Shown: positions 31,275 through 41,583 of the stretch, one piece after another | How the letters are laid out: each line of letters starts with the position of its first letter | Position numbering within the stretch: the first letter of the stretch is position 1 | Source of the DNA: Pseudomonas sp. 102515 | GTDB lineage: Bacteria; Pseudomonadota; Gammaproteobacteria; Pseudomonadales; Pseudomonadaceae | Assembly: GCF_031085165.1 (NCBI RefSeq) | Contig: NZ_JAVHTY010000005.1 | Location: 310,001-374,000, forward strand | Direction of reading: 5' to 3' | Length of the DNA: 64,000 nucleotides | The notes under the pieces: model-generated | Database searches by the model: none | What the model was told of the DNA's origin: nothing | What the model saw: only the letters and a program-made list of their open reading frames with translations | Translations under genes and position numbers: made by a program

Positions 31275-32150
31275 ATGTCCTGGCTGCAAGTCCGCCTCGC
31301 CCTCACGCCCGCCCAGGCGGAAACCTACGAAGACCTCATGCTCGAACTGGGCGCCGTCTCGGTGACCTTCATGGACGCCGAGGACCAGCCGATCTTCGAG
31401 CCGGATCTCGGCACCACCCCGCTGTGGTCCCAGACCCACCTGCTGGCGCTGTTCGAAGGCGATACCGATGCCGCGGCCCTGGAACAGCGCGTGCAGCTGC
31501 TGGCCAACGGCCTGACCTACGAAGTGGAACGGCTGGAAGACCAGGAGTGGGAGCGCAGCTGGATGGACAACTTCCAGCCCATGCGCTTCGGCCAGCGGCT
31601 GTGGATCGTCCCCAGCTGGCACGAGGCCCCGGAACCCGACGCGGTCAATCTGCTGCTGGATCCGGGCCTGGCCTTTGGCACCGGCACCCATCCCACCACC
31701 TCGCTGTGCCTGCAGTGGCTGGACGGCGAACCGGTCGCAGAGCGGCAGGTGCTGGATTTCGGCTGCGGCTCGGGCATCCTCGCCATCGCCGCCCTGCTGC
31801 TGGGCGCCGAGCGCGCCGTGGGCACCGACATCGACGTCCAGGCCCTGGAAGCCTCGCGGGAGAACGCCAACCGCAACGGCATCGACCCGGCACGCTTTCC
31901 GCTGTACCTGCCCGCCGATCTGCCAGGCGAGCCGGCCGACGTGGTCGTCGCCAACATCCTCGCCGGTCCGCTGGTCGGCCTGGCCGAGCAGATCACCCGC
32001 CTGACCCGCATCGGCGGTCGTCTGGCCCTCTCCGGCATCCTCGCCGAGCAGGCCGAGGACGTCCGCGCCGCCTACGCCGGTTGCTTCGACCTGGAACCCA
32101 CCGCCACCCTCGACGGCTGGGTACGCATCAGCGGGACCCGCCGCCGCTGA
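31275..32150 (+). CDS. prmA: Ribosomal protein L11 methyltransferase
   Basis: 291 residues. N-terminal L11-binding domain ([27 protein letters not shown]) and a C-terminal Rossmann SAM domain with [20 protein letters not shown]. The family signatures [14 protein letters not shown] and [10 protein letters not shown] are present. It trimethylates L11 at several lysines. It is 109 bp upstream of the DUF3426 gene; an AGGCCCT/AGGGCCT hairpin lies in that gap at 32194-32216. Confidence 0.96.
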   Translation: MSWLQVRLALTPAQAETYEDLMLELGAVSVTFMDAEDQPIFEPDLGTTPLWSQTHLLALFEGDTDAAALEQRVQLLANGLTYEVERLEDQEWERSWMDNFQPMRFGQRLWIVPSWHEAPEPDAVNLLLDPGLAFGTGTHPTTSLCLQWLDGEPVAERQVLDFGCGSGILAIAALLLGAERAVGTDIDVQALEASRENANRNGIDPARFPLYLPADLPGEPADVVVANILAGPLVGLAEQITRLTRIGGRLALSGILAEQAEDVRAAYAGCFDLEPTATLDGWVRISGTRRR

Positions 32151-32259
32151 TCCGCCGTGACGCTACCGGTCCGCTCACCCGGCGGCCCGGTGGAGGCCCT
32201 TCTTTCGCCAGGGCCTTCGGGTACACTAGCGCGCTTCACTCCCTGGCTGTCGCCTCGCC

Positions 32260-33690
32260 ATGACCGAATCCCTCGTCGCCCAGTGTCCGCATTGCCATAC
32301 CCGCTTCCGTGTCACCCAGGAACACCTGGCCGCCGCGGATGGCGACGTACGCTGTGGCGTCTGCCTGGAAGTGTTCAACGCCAGCAACCAGGCCGCGCCC
32401 CTGACGGCACCGGAACCCGCGCCACCCGTGGCGGAGCCGGCGCCCAGCGAAGCGGCCTGGCCCCATGACGAACTGGACCTGAGCCACCTGGAGCTGGACG
32501 CCGAGGTCGCCCGCCTGGGCGCCCTGGAAGAACAGCGTCGCGCGCCGGTCGCTCCGCTGGCGCCTCCCGCCGTAGCCGCACCGCCTGCCGTGCCCACGCC
32601 GCGCGAAGAGCCGGCACCGGCCCTGGGGCTGGCTGCCCGCCGCCCCCAGGACGACGAAGAGGCCTACGAGCTGCCGTCGCTTGGCGCCGTATCCGTCGAG
32701 CGTGAACCCGAACCGGAGTCGCTGCGACTGCAGGCCGAGCCCGAGGCGGAGCCTGAGTGCGAGCCACGGCCGCCATCCCTTACCGCCGCCGAGCCGGAAC
32801 CGCAGCTCGAACCCGAGACCGCCTTCGCGCCGGAGCCCGAGCCCGCCATCAGCCCCTTGCCTGCCGCCGCAGCGGCGGCGGCGGCGCTCGCTGCCGTGCA
32901 CGCCCCGCTCAAGCCTGCCCCGGCCACGCCGCCCGCGCCCCTCACCGCTACGCCGACCGAACGCCAGGAGCCAGCGCTCGGCCGCGTCGAGGCCGACGAA
33001 GACGAACGCGCCGAACCCGGCCTGGGCCGCCTCGACGACTGGCAGGAGCCGACTGCCGAATCCCTCAGCGCCGATCGCGACAGCGACGACGAGCCGCTGC
33101 AGGCCAAGGCCGCGAGCGGCCTGCGCAGCGAACCCGAATGGCAGGACGATCCGCTGCTGGATCTGCACGACGATCCACTGCAATTGGACAGCCAGCCACG
33201 GCGCCCACACTGGGGTCGTCGCCTGCTGTGGATCCTGCTCTGCCTGCTGGCGCTGCTTGGCCTGGGCGGCCAGTACGTCTATTACCACTTCGACGAACTG
33301 GCGCGGCAGGACAGCTATCGCCCACTGTTCGTCCAGGCCTGTGCGAGCCTGGGCTGCAAGGTGCCGTCCAAGGTCGATGTGCAGCAGATCCGCAGCAGCA
33401 ACCTGGTGGTGCGCAGCCACCCGCAATTTTCCGGTGCCCTGCGCGTCGATGCCATCCTCTACAACCGGGCCCCCTTCTCGCAGCCCTTCCCGCTGCTGGA
33501 ATTGCGCTTCGCCGACCTCAATGGCCAACTGCTCGCCAGCCGCCGTTTCAAGCCGGGCGAATACCTGAACGGCGAACTGAAAGGCCAGGACGAGATGCCG
33601 CCGCAGACGCCGATCCACATCGCCCTGGACATCCTCGACCCCGGTCCGCGCGCCGTGAATTACAGCCTGAGCTTCTTCTCGCCGGAGTAG
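32260..33690 (+). CDS. Zinc-ribbon DUF3426 membrane protein
   Basis: 476 residues. An N-terminal MJ0042-type zinc ribbon (CPHCHTRFRVTQEHL...CGVC, residues 9-37) is followed by a very long acidic/Pro/Ala-rich disordered region (about 50-310). One membrane helix (LLWILLCLLALLGLGGQYVYY, about 322-342) and a C-terminal extracytoplasmic DUF3426 domain complete it. Function unknown. It is located between prmA and dusB as in other pseudomonads. The long low-complexity middle is typical of the family but unusually rich in Glu-Pro repeats here. Confidence 0.88.
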   Translation: MTESLVAQCPHCHTRFRVTQEHLAAADGDVRCGVCLEVFNASNQAAPLTAPEPAPPVAEPAPSEAAWPHDELDLSHLELDAEVARLGALEEQRRAPVAPLAPPAVAAPPAVPTPREEPAPALGLAARRPQDDEEAYELPSLGAVSVEREPEPESLRLQAEPEAEPECEPRPPSLTAAEPEPQLEPETAFAPEPEPAISPLPAAAAAAAALAAVHAPLKPAPATPPAPLTATPTERQEPALGRVEADEDERAEPGLGRLDDWQEPTAESLSADRDSDDEPLQAKAASGLRSEPEWQDDPLLDLHDDPLQLDSQPRRPHWGRRLLWILLCLLALLGLGGQYVYYHFDELARQDSYRPLFVQACASLGCKVPSKVDVQQIRSSNLVVRSHPQFSGALRVDAILYNRAPFSQPFPLLELRFADLNGQLLASRRFKPGEYLNGELKGQDEMPPQTPIHIALDILDPGPRAVNYSLSFFSPE

Positions 33691-33845
33691 CTCCAGGGTG
33701 AATTGCTCATAAACTAGCCAACTCGCGCTTTATCCGGAGGCGGCGAGCGGGTATCATTCCCAACCCTTTTCAAGCACAGCAGCCCCTGTCCGCGGCCGGT
33801 TTCCGGCGCAGGCGGAACAGGCGCCTATTCGCCAGGGAAAAAGAT

Positions 33846-34838
33846 ATGTCGATGGTACGCATCGGCCCTTATACCTTGCCCAATCCGCTGGTTCTCGCGC
33901 CCATGGCCGGGGTCACCGACCTGCCCTTCCGCCGCCTGTGCCTGGCACTCGGCGCCGGCATGGCCGTGTCGGAAATGGTGACCAGTGACGTGCGGCTCTA
34001 CGACAGCCGCAAGTCGCGGCTGCGCCTGATCCACGCCAGCGAGCAGGAACCGCGTTCGGTGCAGATCGCCGGCGGCGATCCGGCGATGCTGGCCGAGGCG
34101 GCCCAGCGCAATGTCGAACTGGGTGCCCAGATCATCGACATCAACATGGGCTGTCCGGCGAAAAAGGTCTGCAACAAGGCCGCCGGCTCCGCGCTGATGA
34201 AGGATGAGGTCCTGGTGGCCGAGATCCTCGCCGCCGTGGTCGCCGCCGTGGACGTCCCCGTGACCCTGAAGATCCGCACCGGCTGGAATCCCGAGAATCG
34301 CAACGGCCTGCGCGTCGCGCAACTGGCCGAAGCCGCCGGCATCCAGGCCCTCGCCGTGCATGGCCGCACCCGGGACGACCGTTTCCTCGGCGCCGCCGAG
34401 TACGACACCATCGCCGCCATCAAGCAGGCGGTCGGCATCCCGGTGTTCGCCAACGGCGACATCGACAGCCCGGAAAAGGCCCGTTGGGTACTCCAGCACA
34501 CCGGCTGCGACGGCCTGCTGATCGGTCGCGCCGCCCAGGGTCGGCCCTGGATCTTCCGCGAGATCGCCCATTACCTGGCGACCGGCGAACACCTGGCGGC
34601 GCCCGATGATGCCGAGGTAGAAGCCATCCTGCTGGAGCACCTCGACGCCCTGCATGCCTTCTATGGTCCGGAAATGGGCGTGCGCATCGCCCGCAAGCAC
34701 GTCGGCTGGTACCTGGCCGACCGCCCGGGCGCCGCGGAATCGCGCGCCCAGTTCAACCGACTGCAAGACACCCAAGCCCAGCACGCCAGCATTCGCGCGT
34801 TCTTCGCGCAGCCCCCGATCGGGAAGCAGGTGGCATGA
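33846..34838 (+). CDS. dusB: tRNA-dihydrouridine synthase B
   Basis: 330-residue FMN-dependent reductase of tRNA uridines. The [14 protein letters not shown] start, [18 protein letters not shown] with the catalytic Cys, [17 protein letters not shown] and [12 protein letters not shown] phosphate-binding loop are complete. It overlaps fis by 4 bp (ATGA), the classical dusB-fis operon. The 155-bp leader (33691-33845) contains a CCTGTCCGC / GCGGAACAGG hairpin at about 33786-33822 and no gene. Confidence 0.96.
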   Translation: MSMVRIGPYTLPNPLVLAPMAGVTDLPFRRLCLALGAGMAVSEMVTSDVRLYDSRKSRLRLIHASEQEPRSVQIAGGDPAMLAEAAQRNVELGAQIIDINMGCPAKKVCNKAAGSALMKDEVLVAEILAAVVAAVDVPVTLKIRTGWNPENRNGLRVAQLAEAAGIQALAVHGRTRDDRFLGAAEYDTIAAIKQAVGIPVFANGDIDSPEKARWVLQHTGCDGLLIGRAAQGRPWIFREIAHYLATGEHLAAPDDAEVEAILLEHLDALHAFYGPEMGVRIARKHVGWYLADRPGAAESRAQFNRLQDTQAQHASIRAFFAQPPIGKQVA

Positions 34839-35152
34839 ATTCGATGACCGAGACTTTGACTGGAACAGCGCCCGTGAGCGACAACGGCGACCTCAAGCAG
34901 CACCTGACCGCTCCCCTGCAGGAGGGCCAGACGCTGCGCGACAGCGTGGAAAAGGCGCTGCGCAGCTACTTTGCCCATCTCGATGGGCAGCCGGTGACCG
35001 ACGTCTACAACATGGTGCTCTGCGAAGTGGAAGCACCCCTGCTCGAAAGCGTGATGAATTACGTCAAGGGCAACCAGACCAAGGCGTCGGAGATGCTCGG
35101 GCTCAATCGCGGCACCCTGCGCAAGAAGCTCAAGCAGTACGACCTGCTCTGA
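34835..35152 (+). CDS. fis: DNA-binding protein Fis
   Basis: 105-residue nucleoid protein that bends DNA at many promoters and recombination sites. The C-terminal helix-turn-helix is [20 protein letters not shown]. The dimer core helices ([30 protein letters not shown]) and an N-terminal flexible hairpin region are present. It is translationally coupled to dusB; a second in-frame ATG at 34844 is a possible start. purH follows 66 bp downstream. Confidence 0.96.
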   Translation: MNSMTETLTGTAPVSDNGDLKQHLTAPLQEGQTLRDSVEKALRSYFAHLDGQPVTDVYNMVLCEVEAPLLESVMNYVKGNQTKASEMLGLNRGTLRKKLKQYDLL

Positions 35153-35217
35153 TCCGCCTCCTCGCCGGCGGCCCAGAGGCTCGACCGGCGGTCTTTCTCC
35201 TCCTGATGGACATGACC

Positions 35218-36810
35218 ATGACCGACCAGACCTCTCGCCTCCCCGTCCGCCGTGCGCTGATCAGCGTGTCCGACAAGACGGGCGTCGTCGACTTCGCCCG
35301 TGAACTCGCGGCCATCGGCGTGGAAATACTGTCCACCGGCGGCACCTACAAACTGCTGCGCGACGAAGGCATCCCGGCAGTGGAAGTCGCCGACTACACC
35401 GGCTTCCCGGAGATGATGGACGGTCGCGTCAAGACCCTGCATCCGAAGATCCATGGCGGCATCCTCGGTCGTCGCGGCGTCGACCACGAGGTGATGAACG
35501 AACATGGCATCCGTCCTATCGACCTGGTCGCGGTCAATCTCTACCCCTTCGCCGCCACCGTGGCCAAGCCCGGCTGCAGCCTGGCCGACGCCATCGAGAA
35601 CATCGACATCGGCGGCCCGACCATGGTCCGCAGCGCGGCGAAGAACCACAAGGACGTCGCCATCGTGGTCAATGCCAGCGACTACGCGGCCATCCTCGAC
35701 GACCTCAAGGCCGGCGGCCTGACCTATGCCCAGCGCTTCGACCTGGCACTCAAGGCCTTCGAGCACACCGCCGCCTACGACGGCATGATCGCCAACTACC
35801 TGGGTAGCATCGACCAGCAGGCCGAGACCCTGTCCACCGAAGGCCGGGCCGCCTTCCCGCGCACCTTCAGCGCCCAGTTCATCAAGGCGCAGGACATGAG
35901 ATACGGCGAGAACCCGCACCAGCAGGCCGCCTTCTATGTCGAGCACGCCAGCGAAGCCTGCGTGGCGACCGCTACCCAGCTGCAGGGCAAGGAGCTGTCC
36001 TTCAACAACGTCGCCGACACCGATGCCGCCCTGGAAACCGTGAAGAGCTACGGGGAGCCGGCCTGTGTCATCGTCAAGCACGCCAACCCCTGCGGCGTGG
36101 CCGTGGCCGGCGACATCCGCCAGGCCTATGAACTGGCCTATGCCACCGACAGCGAGTCGGCCTTCGGCGGTATCATCGCCTTCAACCGCGAACTCGACGC
36201 CGAGACCGCGCGCGCCATCGTCGAACGCCAGTTCGTCGAGGTGATCATCGCCCCGCGCGTCAGCGCCGAGGCCCGCGACGTAGTGGCGGCCAAGGCCAAC
36301 GTCCGCCTGCTGGAGTGCGGCGAATGGCCCGCCGAGCGCAAGCCCGGCCTGGACCTCAAGCGTGTCAACGGCGGTCTGCTGGTGCAGAGCCGCGACATCG
36401 CCATGATCACCGCCGACGACCTCAAGGTCGTGACCCAGCGTGCGCCCAGCGAGCAGGAGCTGCAGGACCTGATCTTCGCCTGGAAGGTGGCCAAGTTCGT
36501 CAAATCCAATGCCATCGTCTACGCCAAGGGCCAGCAGACCGTGGGCATCGGCGCCGGCCAGATGAGCCGCGTCAACTCGGCACGCATCGCCGCCATCAAG
36601 GCCGAACACGCCGGCCTGACCGTGGCCGGCGCGGTCATGGCCTCGGACGCCTTCTTCCCCTTCCGTGACGGCATCGACAACGCCGCGGCCAATGGCATCA
36701 CCGCGGTGATCCAGCCGGGCGGCTCCATGCGCGACACCGAAGTCATCGCCGCTGCCGACGAAGCGGGCATCGCCATGGTCTTCACCGGCATGCGCCACTT
36801 CCGCCACTAA
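35218..36810 (+). CDS. purH: Bifunctional AICAR formyltransferase/IMP cyclohydrolase
   Basis: 530 residues; last two steps of IMP synthesis. The N-terminal MGS-like cyclohydrolase domain has [30 protein letters not shown] and [15 protein letters not shown]. The C-terminal transformylase domain has [26 protein letters not shown] and the catalytic KHANPCGVA. Three ATGs cluster at the start; 35218 ([10 protein letters not shown]) matches the family and has GGA 7 bases upstream. A CGCCGAAGGC/GCCTTCGGCG hairpin without T tract (36820-36844) separates it from purD. Confidence 0.96.
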   Translation: MTDQTSRLPVRRALISVSDKTGVVDFARELAAIGVEILSTGGTYKLLRDEGIPAVEVADYTGFPEMMDGRVKTLHPKIHGGILGRRGVDHEVMNEHGIRPIDLVAVNLYPFAATVAKPGCSLADAIENIDIGGPTMVRSAAKNHKDVAIVVNASDYAAILDDLKAGGLTYAQRFDLALKAFEHTAAYDGMIANYLGSIDQQAETLSTEGRAAFPRTFSAQFIKAQDMRYGENPHQQAAFYVEHASEACVATATQLQGKELSFNNVADTDAALETVKSYGEPACVIVKHANPCGVAVAGDIRQAYELAYATDSESAFGGIIAFNRELDAETARAIVERQFVEVIIAPRVSAEARDVVAAKANVRLLECGEWPAERKPGLDLKRVNGGLLVQSRDIAMITADDLKVVTQRAPSEQELQDLIFAWKVAKFVKSNAIVYAKGQQTVGIGAGQMSRVNSARIAAIKAEHAGLTVAGAVMASDAFFPFRDGIDNAAANGITAVIQPGGSMRDTEVIAAADEAGIAMVFTGMRHFRH

Positions 36811-36900
36811 GGTTCGCCCCGCCGAAGGCACTGGGCCTTCGGCGTCGACTCCATCGTCAACGGCGGATGGCCGCGTGCGGTCCGCCCAGAGGAAAGCTTC

Positions 36901-38184
36901 ATGAATGTACTCATCATCGGCAGCGGCGGTCGCGAACACGCCCTGGCCTGGAAGGTCGCCCAGGACACCCGGGTCACCAAGGTCTACGTCGCCCCCGGCA
37001 ACGCCGGCACCGCCACCGAAGCCAAGTGCGAGAACGTCGCCCTCGACGTCCTGGCCCTGGACCAGTTGGCCGACTTCGCCGCCGCCAACGTCGAGCTGAC
37101 CATCGTCGGCCCCGAGGCGCCCCTGGTGGCCGGCGTGGTCGATCTGTTCCGCAGGCGCGGCCTGCCCTGCTTCGGCCCTACCGCCGGCGCTGCCCAGCTG
37201 GAAGGCTCCAAGGCCTTCACCAAGGACTTCCTGGCCCGGCACCAGATCCCCACCGCCGCCTACGCCAACTTCACCGCGGTGGAGCCGGCCCTGGCCTATC
37301 TGCGCGAGCAGGGTGCGCCCATCGTGATCAAGGCCGACGGCCTGGCCGCCGGCAAGGGCGTGATCGTCGCCATGACCCTGGCCGAAGCCGAGGACGCGGT
37401 GCGTGACATGCTCTCCGGCAATGCCTTCGGCGATGCCGGTGCGCGGGTGGTGATCGAGGAATTCCTCGATGGCGAGGAAGCCAGCTTCATCGTCATGGTC
37501 GATGGCAAGCACGTGCTGCCGATGGCCACCAGCCAGGACCACAAGCGCGTTGGCGACGGCGACAGCGGTCCCAACACCGGCGGCATGGGGGCCTACTCCC
37601 CGGCACCGGTGGTGACCGCGGCGGTCCACGACCGGGTCATGCGCGAGATCATCGAGCCCACCGTGGCCGGCATGGCCAGCGAAGGCAATGTCTACACCGG
37701 CTTCCTCTATGCCGGTCTGATGATCGACCAGAGTGGCGCGCCCAAGGTCATCGAATTCAACTGCCGGTTCGGCGATCCCGAGACCCAGCCGGTGATGCTG
37801 CGCCTGCAGTCCAGCCTGGTGCTGCTGGTGGAAGCCGCCCTGGCCGAGGCCCTCGACAAGATCGAAGCCTGCTGGGATCCGCGCCCGAGCCTGGGCATCG
37901 TCCTGGCCGCCGGCGGCTATCCGGGCGACTACGCCAAGGGTGACGCCATCGCCGGCCTCGCGGCCGCCGCAGCGCTGCCGGGCAAGGTGTTCCACGCCGG
38001 CACCAGCCTGCGCGACGGTCAGGTCGTCACGGCCGGCGGTCGGGTATTGTGCGCCACGGCCCTGGGCGAAACGGTCTCCGCCGCCCAGCAGAACGCCTAT
38101 GCGCTGGCTCGGGAAATCACCTGGAATGGCTGCTTCTACCGCAGCGACATCGGCTACCGCGCCATCGCTCGCGAGCGACAGTGA
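36901..38184 (+). CDS. purD: Phosphoribosylamine-glycine ligase
   Basis: 427-residue ATP-grasp ligase, second step of purine synthesis. MNVLIIGSGGREHALAWK start, VGPEAPLVAGVVD, the GSKAFTKDF segment, IKADGLAAGKGVIVA and the metal site EFNCRFGDPETQPVM are intact. AGAGGAAAG gives a good ribosome site. It is 90 bp after purH on the same strand; co-transcription is usual for purHD. Confidence 0.97.
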   Translation: MNVLIIGSGGREHALAWKVAQDTRVTKVYVAPGNAGTATEAKCENVALDVLALDQLADFAAANVELTIVGPEAPLVAGVVDLFRRRGLPCFGPTAGAAQLEGSKAFTKDFLARHQIPTAAYANFTAVEPALAYLREQGAPIVIKADGLAAGKGVIVAMTLAEAEDAVRDMLSGNAFGDAGARVVIEEFLDGEEASFIVMVDGKHVLPMATSQDHKRVGDGDSGPNTGGMGAYSPAPVVTAAVHDRVMREIIEPTVAGMASEGNVYTGFLYAGLMIDQSGAPKVIEFNCRFGDPETQPVMLRLQSSLVLLVEAALAEALDKIEACWDPRPSLGIVLAAGGYPGDYAKGDAIAGLAAAAALPGKVFHAGTSLRDGQVVTAGGRVLCATALGETVSAAQQNAYALAREITWNGCFYRSDIGYRAIARERQ

Positions 38185-38278
38185 AGCTCGCCTAAGGGAT
38201 CGGCCTGTTACACTGTTACGTCAACAGACGTGACGGGCTGATCTATACTTGACGTCCGCATTTGCGAAGGGAACTCTC

Positions 38279-41053
38279 GTGCACCGGCTCTGGATCGCCA
38301 TAGGCTTTGTGGTCAGCTGGCTGCTGTTGCTGCTGGTGGCCAATTCCGTGCAGGCCGAGAATTCGCCGGATGCGGGCTGGGCGCAGTACGAGGACGTCAC
38401 CGGCGAATTCTCGCTCGATGATGTCCGTGATCGGCTGTCCGCCTTCAAACCGCTGACCACCGCCAGGGCCCACCGCCCGGCCGGTCCCGGTGCGCTCTGG
38501 CTGCACACCCGCATCCAGCCCGATACCCAGCAGCGTCTGCTGCGCATCATCTCGCCCAACGTCGGCTATCTGGATTTCTTCGCCTATCGCGACGACCAGT
38601 TGCTCAGCGAGATCCGCGATGGCCTGTCGCGGCCGCTGCTCAACCCCCAGCAACTCAGTCGCGACTTCGTCTTTCCGATTCCGCAGAGCGATCAGCCACT
38701 CGACCTCTTCCTGAGATTCGAATCGCCCCAGCCGATGCGGATCGCCCTGACCCTGAGCAGCAGCGCCGAAGCCGAGATCACCCATCGCCTGGTGATGTTC
38801 GGCGTGCTGCTCGGCTGCCTGGCCATGCTGGCGCTGTACAACGGCGCCCAGCTGCTCTACCACCGCAGTCGCGCCACCAGCGCCCTTACCCTGCTGCTGG
38901 TGATGCTGGTCTGCGTGGCCCTGAACATCTTCGGACTGAGCAAGTTCTTCCTAGGAACCTTCAAGGGCCAGACGCCGCTGCTGACCGATCTGTCGGTGCT
39001 GGCCTGCAGCGCCGCCGGGCTGAATCTCGTGGGTGCCTTCTTCGGCTGGCGGCGGCTGCCGCTCTGGGTCCGTCGCACGCTGCGCAGCCTGCTGGCACTG
39101 GTCGGCCTGGCCGCCGTGGTGCGCATTGGCGCCGGCGAATTCTATGTCGGCGACTGGCTGATGGCGGTCAATGGCCTGGCGCTGTTCGCCTGCCTGACCA
39201 TCGCCCTGGAGCGCTGGCACCAGGGCGCCAACTATGCGCGCCTGCTGGTGATGAGCTGCACCCTGCTGGCCCTGGCCGGGCTGATCGCGCTGCCGATCCT
39301 GGCCGGCTATGCCAATCCGCCGGTATGGATGGGCCGCGGCCTGATCGCCAGCTGCATGCTCAGCGGCATCCTGCTGACCCTGGCCCTGGAGGAGCGGCGT
39401 CGTTATCTGCGCGAAGAGCATTTCACCCGCACCCGCGACAGAGCCGCCGACCATGCGGAGCTCAAGGGCAAGGCCGAATTCCTCTCGCGCATCAGTCACG
39501 AGATCCGCACCCCCATGAACGGCGTGCTGGGCATGACCGAATTGCTGCAGGGCACGGCGCTGTCGGCCAAGCAGCGCGACTATGTGCAGACCATCCACAG
39601 CGCCGGCGCGGAGCTGCTCAATCTGATCAACGAGATCATCGACATCACCCGCCTGGAAAGTGGCCAGATCGAACTCGAGGAGGTCACCTTCGACCTCAAT
39701 GCCCTGCTCGACGACTGCCTGGACATCTTCCGGCCGCGCGCCGAGGAGCACCGGGTCGAACTGCTCAGCTTCATCCAGCCCCAGGTGCCCCGCCGTTTCA
39801 TCGGCGACCCGACCCGCCTGCGCCAGATCCTGCTCAACCTGTTGGAAAACGCCTTCCAGCGTACCGAGGAAGGCGAGATCCTGCTGGTGATCTCCCTGGA
39901 AGAGGCCACCGGCCAACCGCCGCGCCTGCGCATCTCGGTGCAGGACAGCGGCACCCCGCTGGACGCGGCGCTGAGTCGCCAGCTGCTGTCCACCCACCTC
40001 GACCGACGCGACTTCCTCGCCAGCGACACCGACAGCCTGGATTTCGGCCTGATCATCGCCCGCCAGCTGGTGCTGCTGATGCAGGGCGACTTCGGCATCC
40101 AGAACAATGCCGAGGGCGGTTCCAGCTTCTGGATCAGCCTGCCCATCCCGGCGCAGGCGCTGGTCCTGTCGCGCGGCGACAGCGACTATCCGCTGCAGGA
40201 CGTGCGGGTGCTGGTGGTCGACGACAACGAGCTCTGCCGCAAGGTCCTGCAGCAGCAGTGCAGCGCCTGGGGCATGCAGGCGGTGACCGCCGCCTCCGGG
40301 CGCGAGGCCCTGGCCCTGCTGCGCACCCAGTCGCACCTGCGGGAATACTTCGACGTGGTGCTGCTCGATCAGCAGATGCCGGGCATGACCGGCATGCAGC
40401 TCGCCGCGCGCATCAACGAAGACGAGAATCTCAACCACGATCTGCTGCTGATCATGCTCACCGGTCTGAGCAATGCGCCGAGCAAGGTCATCGCCCGCAA
40501 CGCCGGCATCAAGCGGGTGCTGGCCAAGCCGGTGGCCGGCTATACCCTCAGAGCCACCCTGGCCGACGAACTGTCGCGCCGCGGCCAGCGGGTCAGCGAG
40601 CCCGAGCCCCAGGAACAGCCCAGCGGCATTCCCAGCGACTTCCGCGTGCTGGTGGCCGAGGACAACAGCATCTCGGTCAAGGTGATCCGCGGCATGCTGA
40701 AGAAGCTCGGCGTCGAACCCGATACCGTGAGCAACGGCCTGGAGGCCTTCGAAAAGCTCCAGCAGAACACCTATGACCTCATCCTGATGGATTGCGAGAT
40801 GCCCCTGCTGGACGGCTTCGGCGCCACCCGCCGGCTACGCGCCTGGGAACAGCAGAATCATCGTTCGCGCACCCCGGTGGTGGCCCTGACCGCGCATATC
40901 CTCGCCGAGCACAAGGATCGCGCCCAGGAGGCCGGCATGGACGGCCACATGGGCAAGCCGATCGAACTCTCGCAACTGCGCGAACTGCTGCTCTACTGGG
41001 CCGAGCGGCGGCGCCTGGACGTGACCCGCGGCGGACTCAAGGCGACTCCTTGA
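38279..41053 (+). CDS. retS: Hybrid sensor kinase RetS
   Basis: 924 residues. Signal/membrane helix (1-25), periplasmic 7TMR-DISMED2 sensor (about 30-165), seven-helix 7TM-DISM domain (about 170-370), HisKA with SHEIRTPMNG (His407), a degenerate HATPase domain, and two receivers (Asp697 in VVLLDQQMPG, Asp838 in LILMDCEMPL). RetS of P. aeruginosa controls the acute/chronic switch by binding GacS. The ATP-lid motifs read DSGTPLDAA and DFGLIIARQ, not DxGxG/GLGLAI. GTG at 38279 with GAAGGGAA upstream is chosen; TATACT at 38244-38249 may be a -10 box. Its last 17 bp overlap the convergent thioesterase gene. Confidence 0.92.
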   Translation: MHRLWIAIGFVVSWLLLLLVANSVQAENSPDAGWAQYEDVTGEFSLDDVRDRLSAFKPLTTARAHRPAGPGALWLHTRIQPDTQQRLLRIISPNVGYLDFFAYRDDQLLSEIRDGLSRPLLNPQQLSRDFVFPIPQSDQPLDLFLRFESPQPMRIALTLSSSAEAEITHRLVMFGVLLGCLAMLALYNGAQLLYHRSRATSALTLLLVMLVCVALNIFGLSKFFLGTFKGQTPLLTDLSVLACSAAGLNLVGAFFGWRRLPLWVRRTLRSLLALVGLAAVVRIGAGEFYVGDWLMAVNGLALFACLTIALERWHQGANYARLLVMSCTLLALAGLIALPILAGYANPPVWMGRGLIASCMLSGILLTLALEERRRYLREEHFTRTRDRAADHAELKGKAEFLSRISHEIRTPMNGVLGMTELLQGTALSAKQRDYVQTIHSAGAELLNLINEIIDITRLESGQIELEEVTFDLNALLDDCLDIFRPRAEEHRVELLSFIQPQVPRRFIGDPTRLRQILLNLLENAFQRTEEGEILLVISLEEATGQPPRLRISVQDSGTPLDAALSRQLLSTHLDRRDFLASDTDSLDFGLIIARQLVLLMQGDFGIQNNAEGGSSFWISLPIPAQALVLSRGDSDYPLQDVRVLVVDDNELCRKVLQQQCSAWGMQAVTAASGREALALLRTQSHLREYFDVVLLDQQMPGMTGMQLAARINEDENLNHDLLLIMLTGLSNAPSKVIARNAGIKRVLAKPVAGYTLRATLADELSRRGQRVSEPEPQEQPSGIPSDFRVLVAEDNSISVKVIRGMLKKLGVEPDTVSNGLEAFEKLQQNTYDLILMDCEMPLLDGFGATRRLRAWEQQNHRSRTPVVALTAHILAEHKDRAQEAGMDGHMGKPIELSQLRELLLYWAERRRLDVTRGGLKATP

Positions 41054-41432
41054 ACCTGTCCTCGACGTAGGTGATCCGGGTCTTGCCGTGGGGCACCGGA
41101 TTGCCTTCCTCGTCGAGATTGACGAAGACGATCTTGTCGATGGTGAGGATGCTCTTGCGGGTGATCTTGTTGCGGACCTCGCATCTCAGGGTGATGGAGG
41201 TACGACCGAACTCGGTGGCGGTGATGCCCAGCTCGATGATGTCGCCCTGACGCGAGGCGCTGATGAAGTTGATCTCCGAGATGTACTTGGTGACCACCTT
41301 GGGATTTTCCAACTGCACGATGGCGTAGATCGCCGCCTCCTCGTCGATCCATTTCAGCAGACTGCCGCCGAACAGGGTGCCATTGGCGTTGAGGTCTTCG
41401 GGTTTCACCCACTTGCGGGTATGGAAGTTCAT
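41037..41432 (-). CDS. YciA-type acyl-CoA thioesterase (hotdog fold)
   Basis: 131 residues, a single hotdog domain. The catalytic segment NANGTLFGGSLLKWIDEEAA (Asn and Asp) is typical of YciA/BFIT-type acyl-CoA thioesterases, followed by FISASRQGDIIELG and a C-terminal FVNLDEEGNPVPHG. It would hydrolyse acyl-CoAs in the cytoplasm, exact chain length unknown. GGAGCCCTG lies just upstream of the ATG. It converges on retS, overlapping it by 17 bp, and diverges from ahcY across a 316-bp gap that carries the riboswitch. Confidence 0.88.
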   Translation of the reverse strand: MNFHTRKWVKPEDLNANGTLFGGSLLKWIDEEAAIYAIVQLENPKVVTKYISEINFISASRQGDIIELGITATEFGRTSITLRCEVRNKITRKSILTIDKIVFVNLDEEGNPVPHGKTRITYVEDRFKESP

Positions 41433-41520
41433 CAGGGCTCCTTGAATTTCCAGGGGGTTGGGACATCGGATCAGGGTGCGCGCGGTAGATTCCGATCGAC
41501 ATGAGGCAGAGCGCCACCCT

Positions 41521-41548
41521 TTGGGTTTATCGCGATCCTCGTTATACT
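41521..41548 (+). promoter_or_regulatory. Probable promoter of ahcY
   Basis: TATACT at 41543-41548 is a good -10 hexamer; TTGGGT at 41521-41526 is an acceptable -35 with a 16-bp spacer. Transcription from about 41555 would place the riboswitch right at the 5' end of the message. The interval 41433-41520 shows nothing else. Confidence 0.55.
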
Positions 41549-41583
41549 GCCCGCGCATCGCGGCCACCAGGCCGCCCCGCCTT

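Noticed and set aside
33786-33822. Hairpin in the dusB leader as a riboswitch
   Set aside because: A single imperfect stem without conserved core; may be a simple leader structure, so no separate call was made.
36820-36844. Hairpin between purH and purD as terminator
   Set aside because: Good stem but no T tract, and purD follows within 60 bp on the same strand; kept only as a remark under purH.
35059-37995. 978-codon open frame antisense to purH and purD
   Set aside because: Opposite strongly conserved genes, low-complexity composition, no recognisable motif; a shadow frame.
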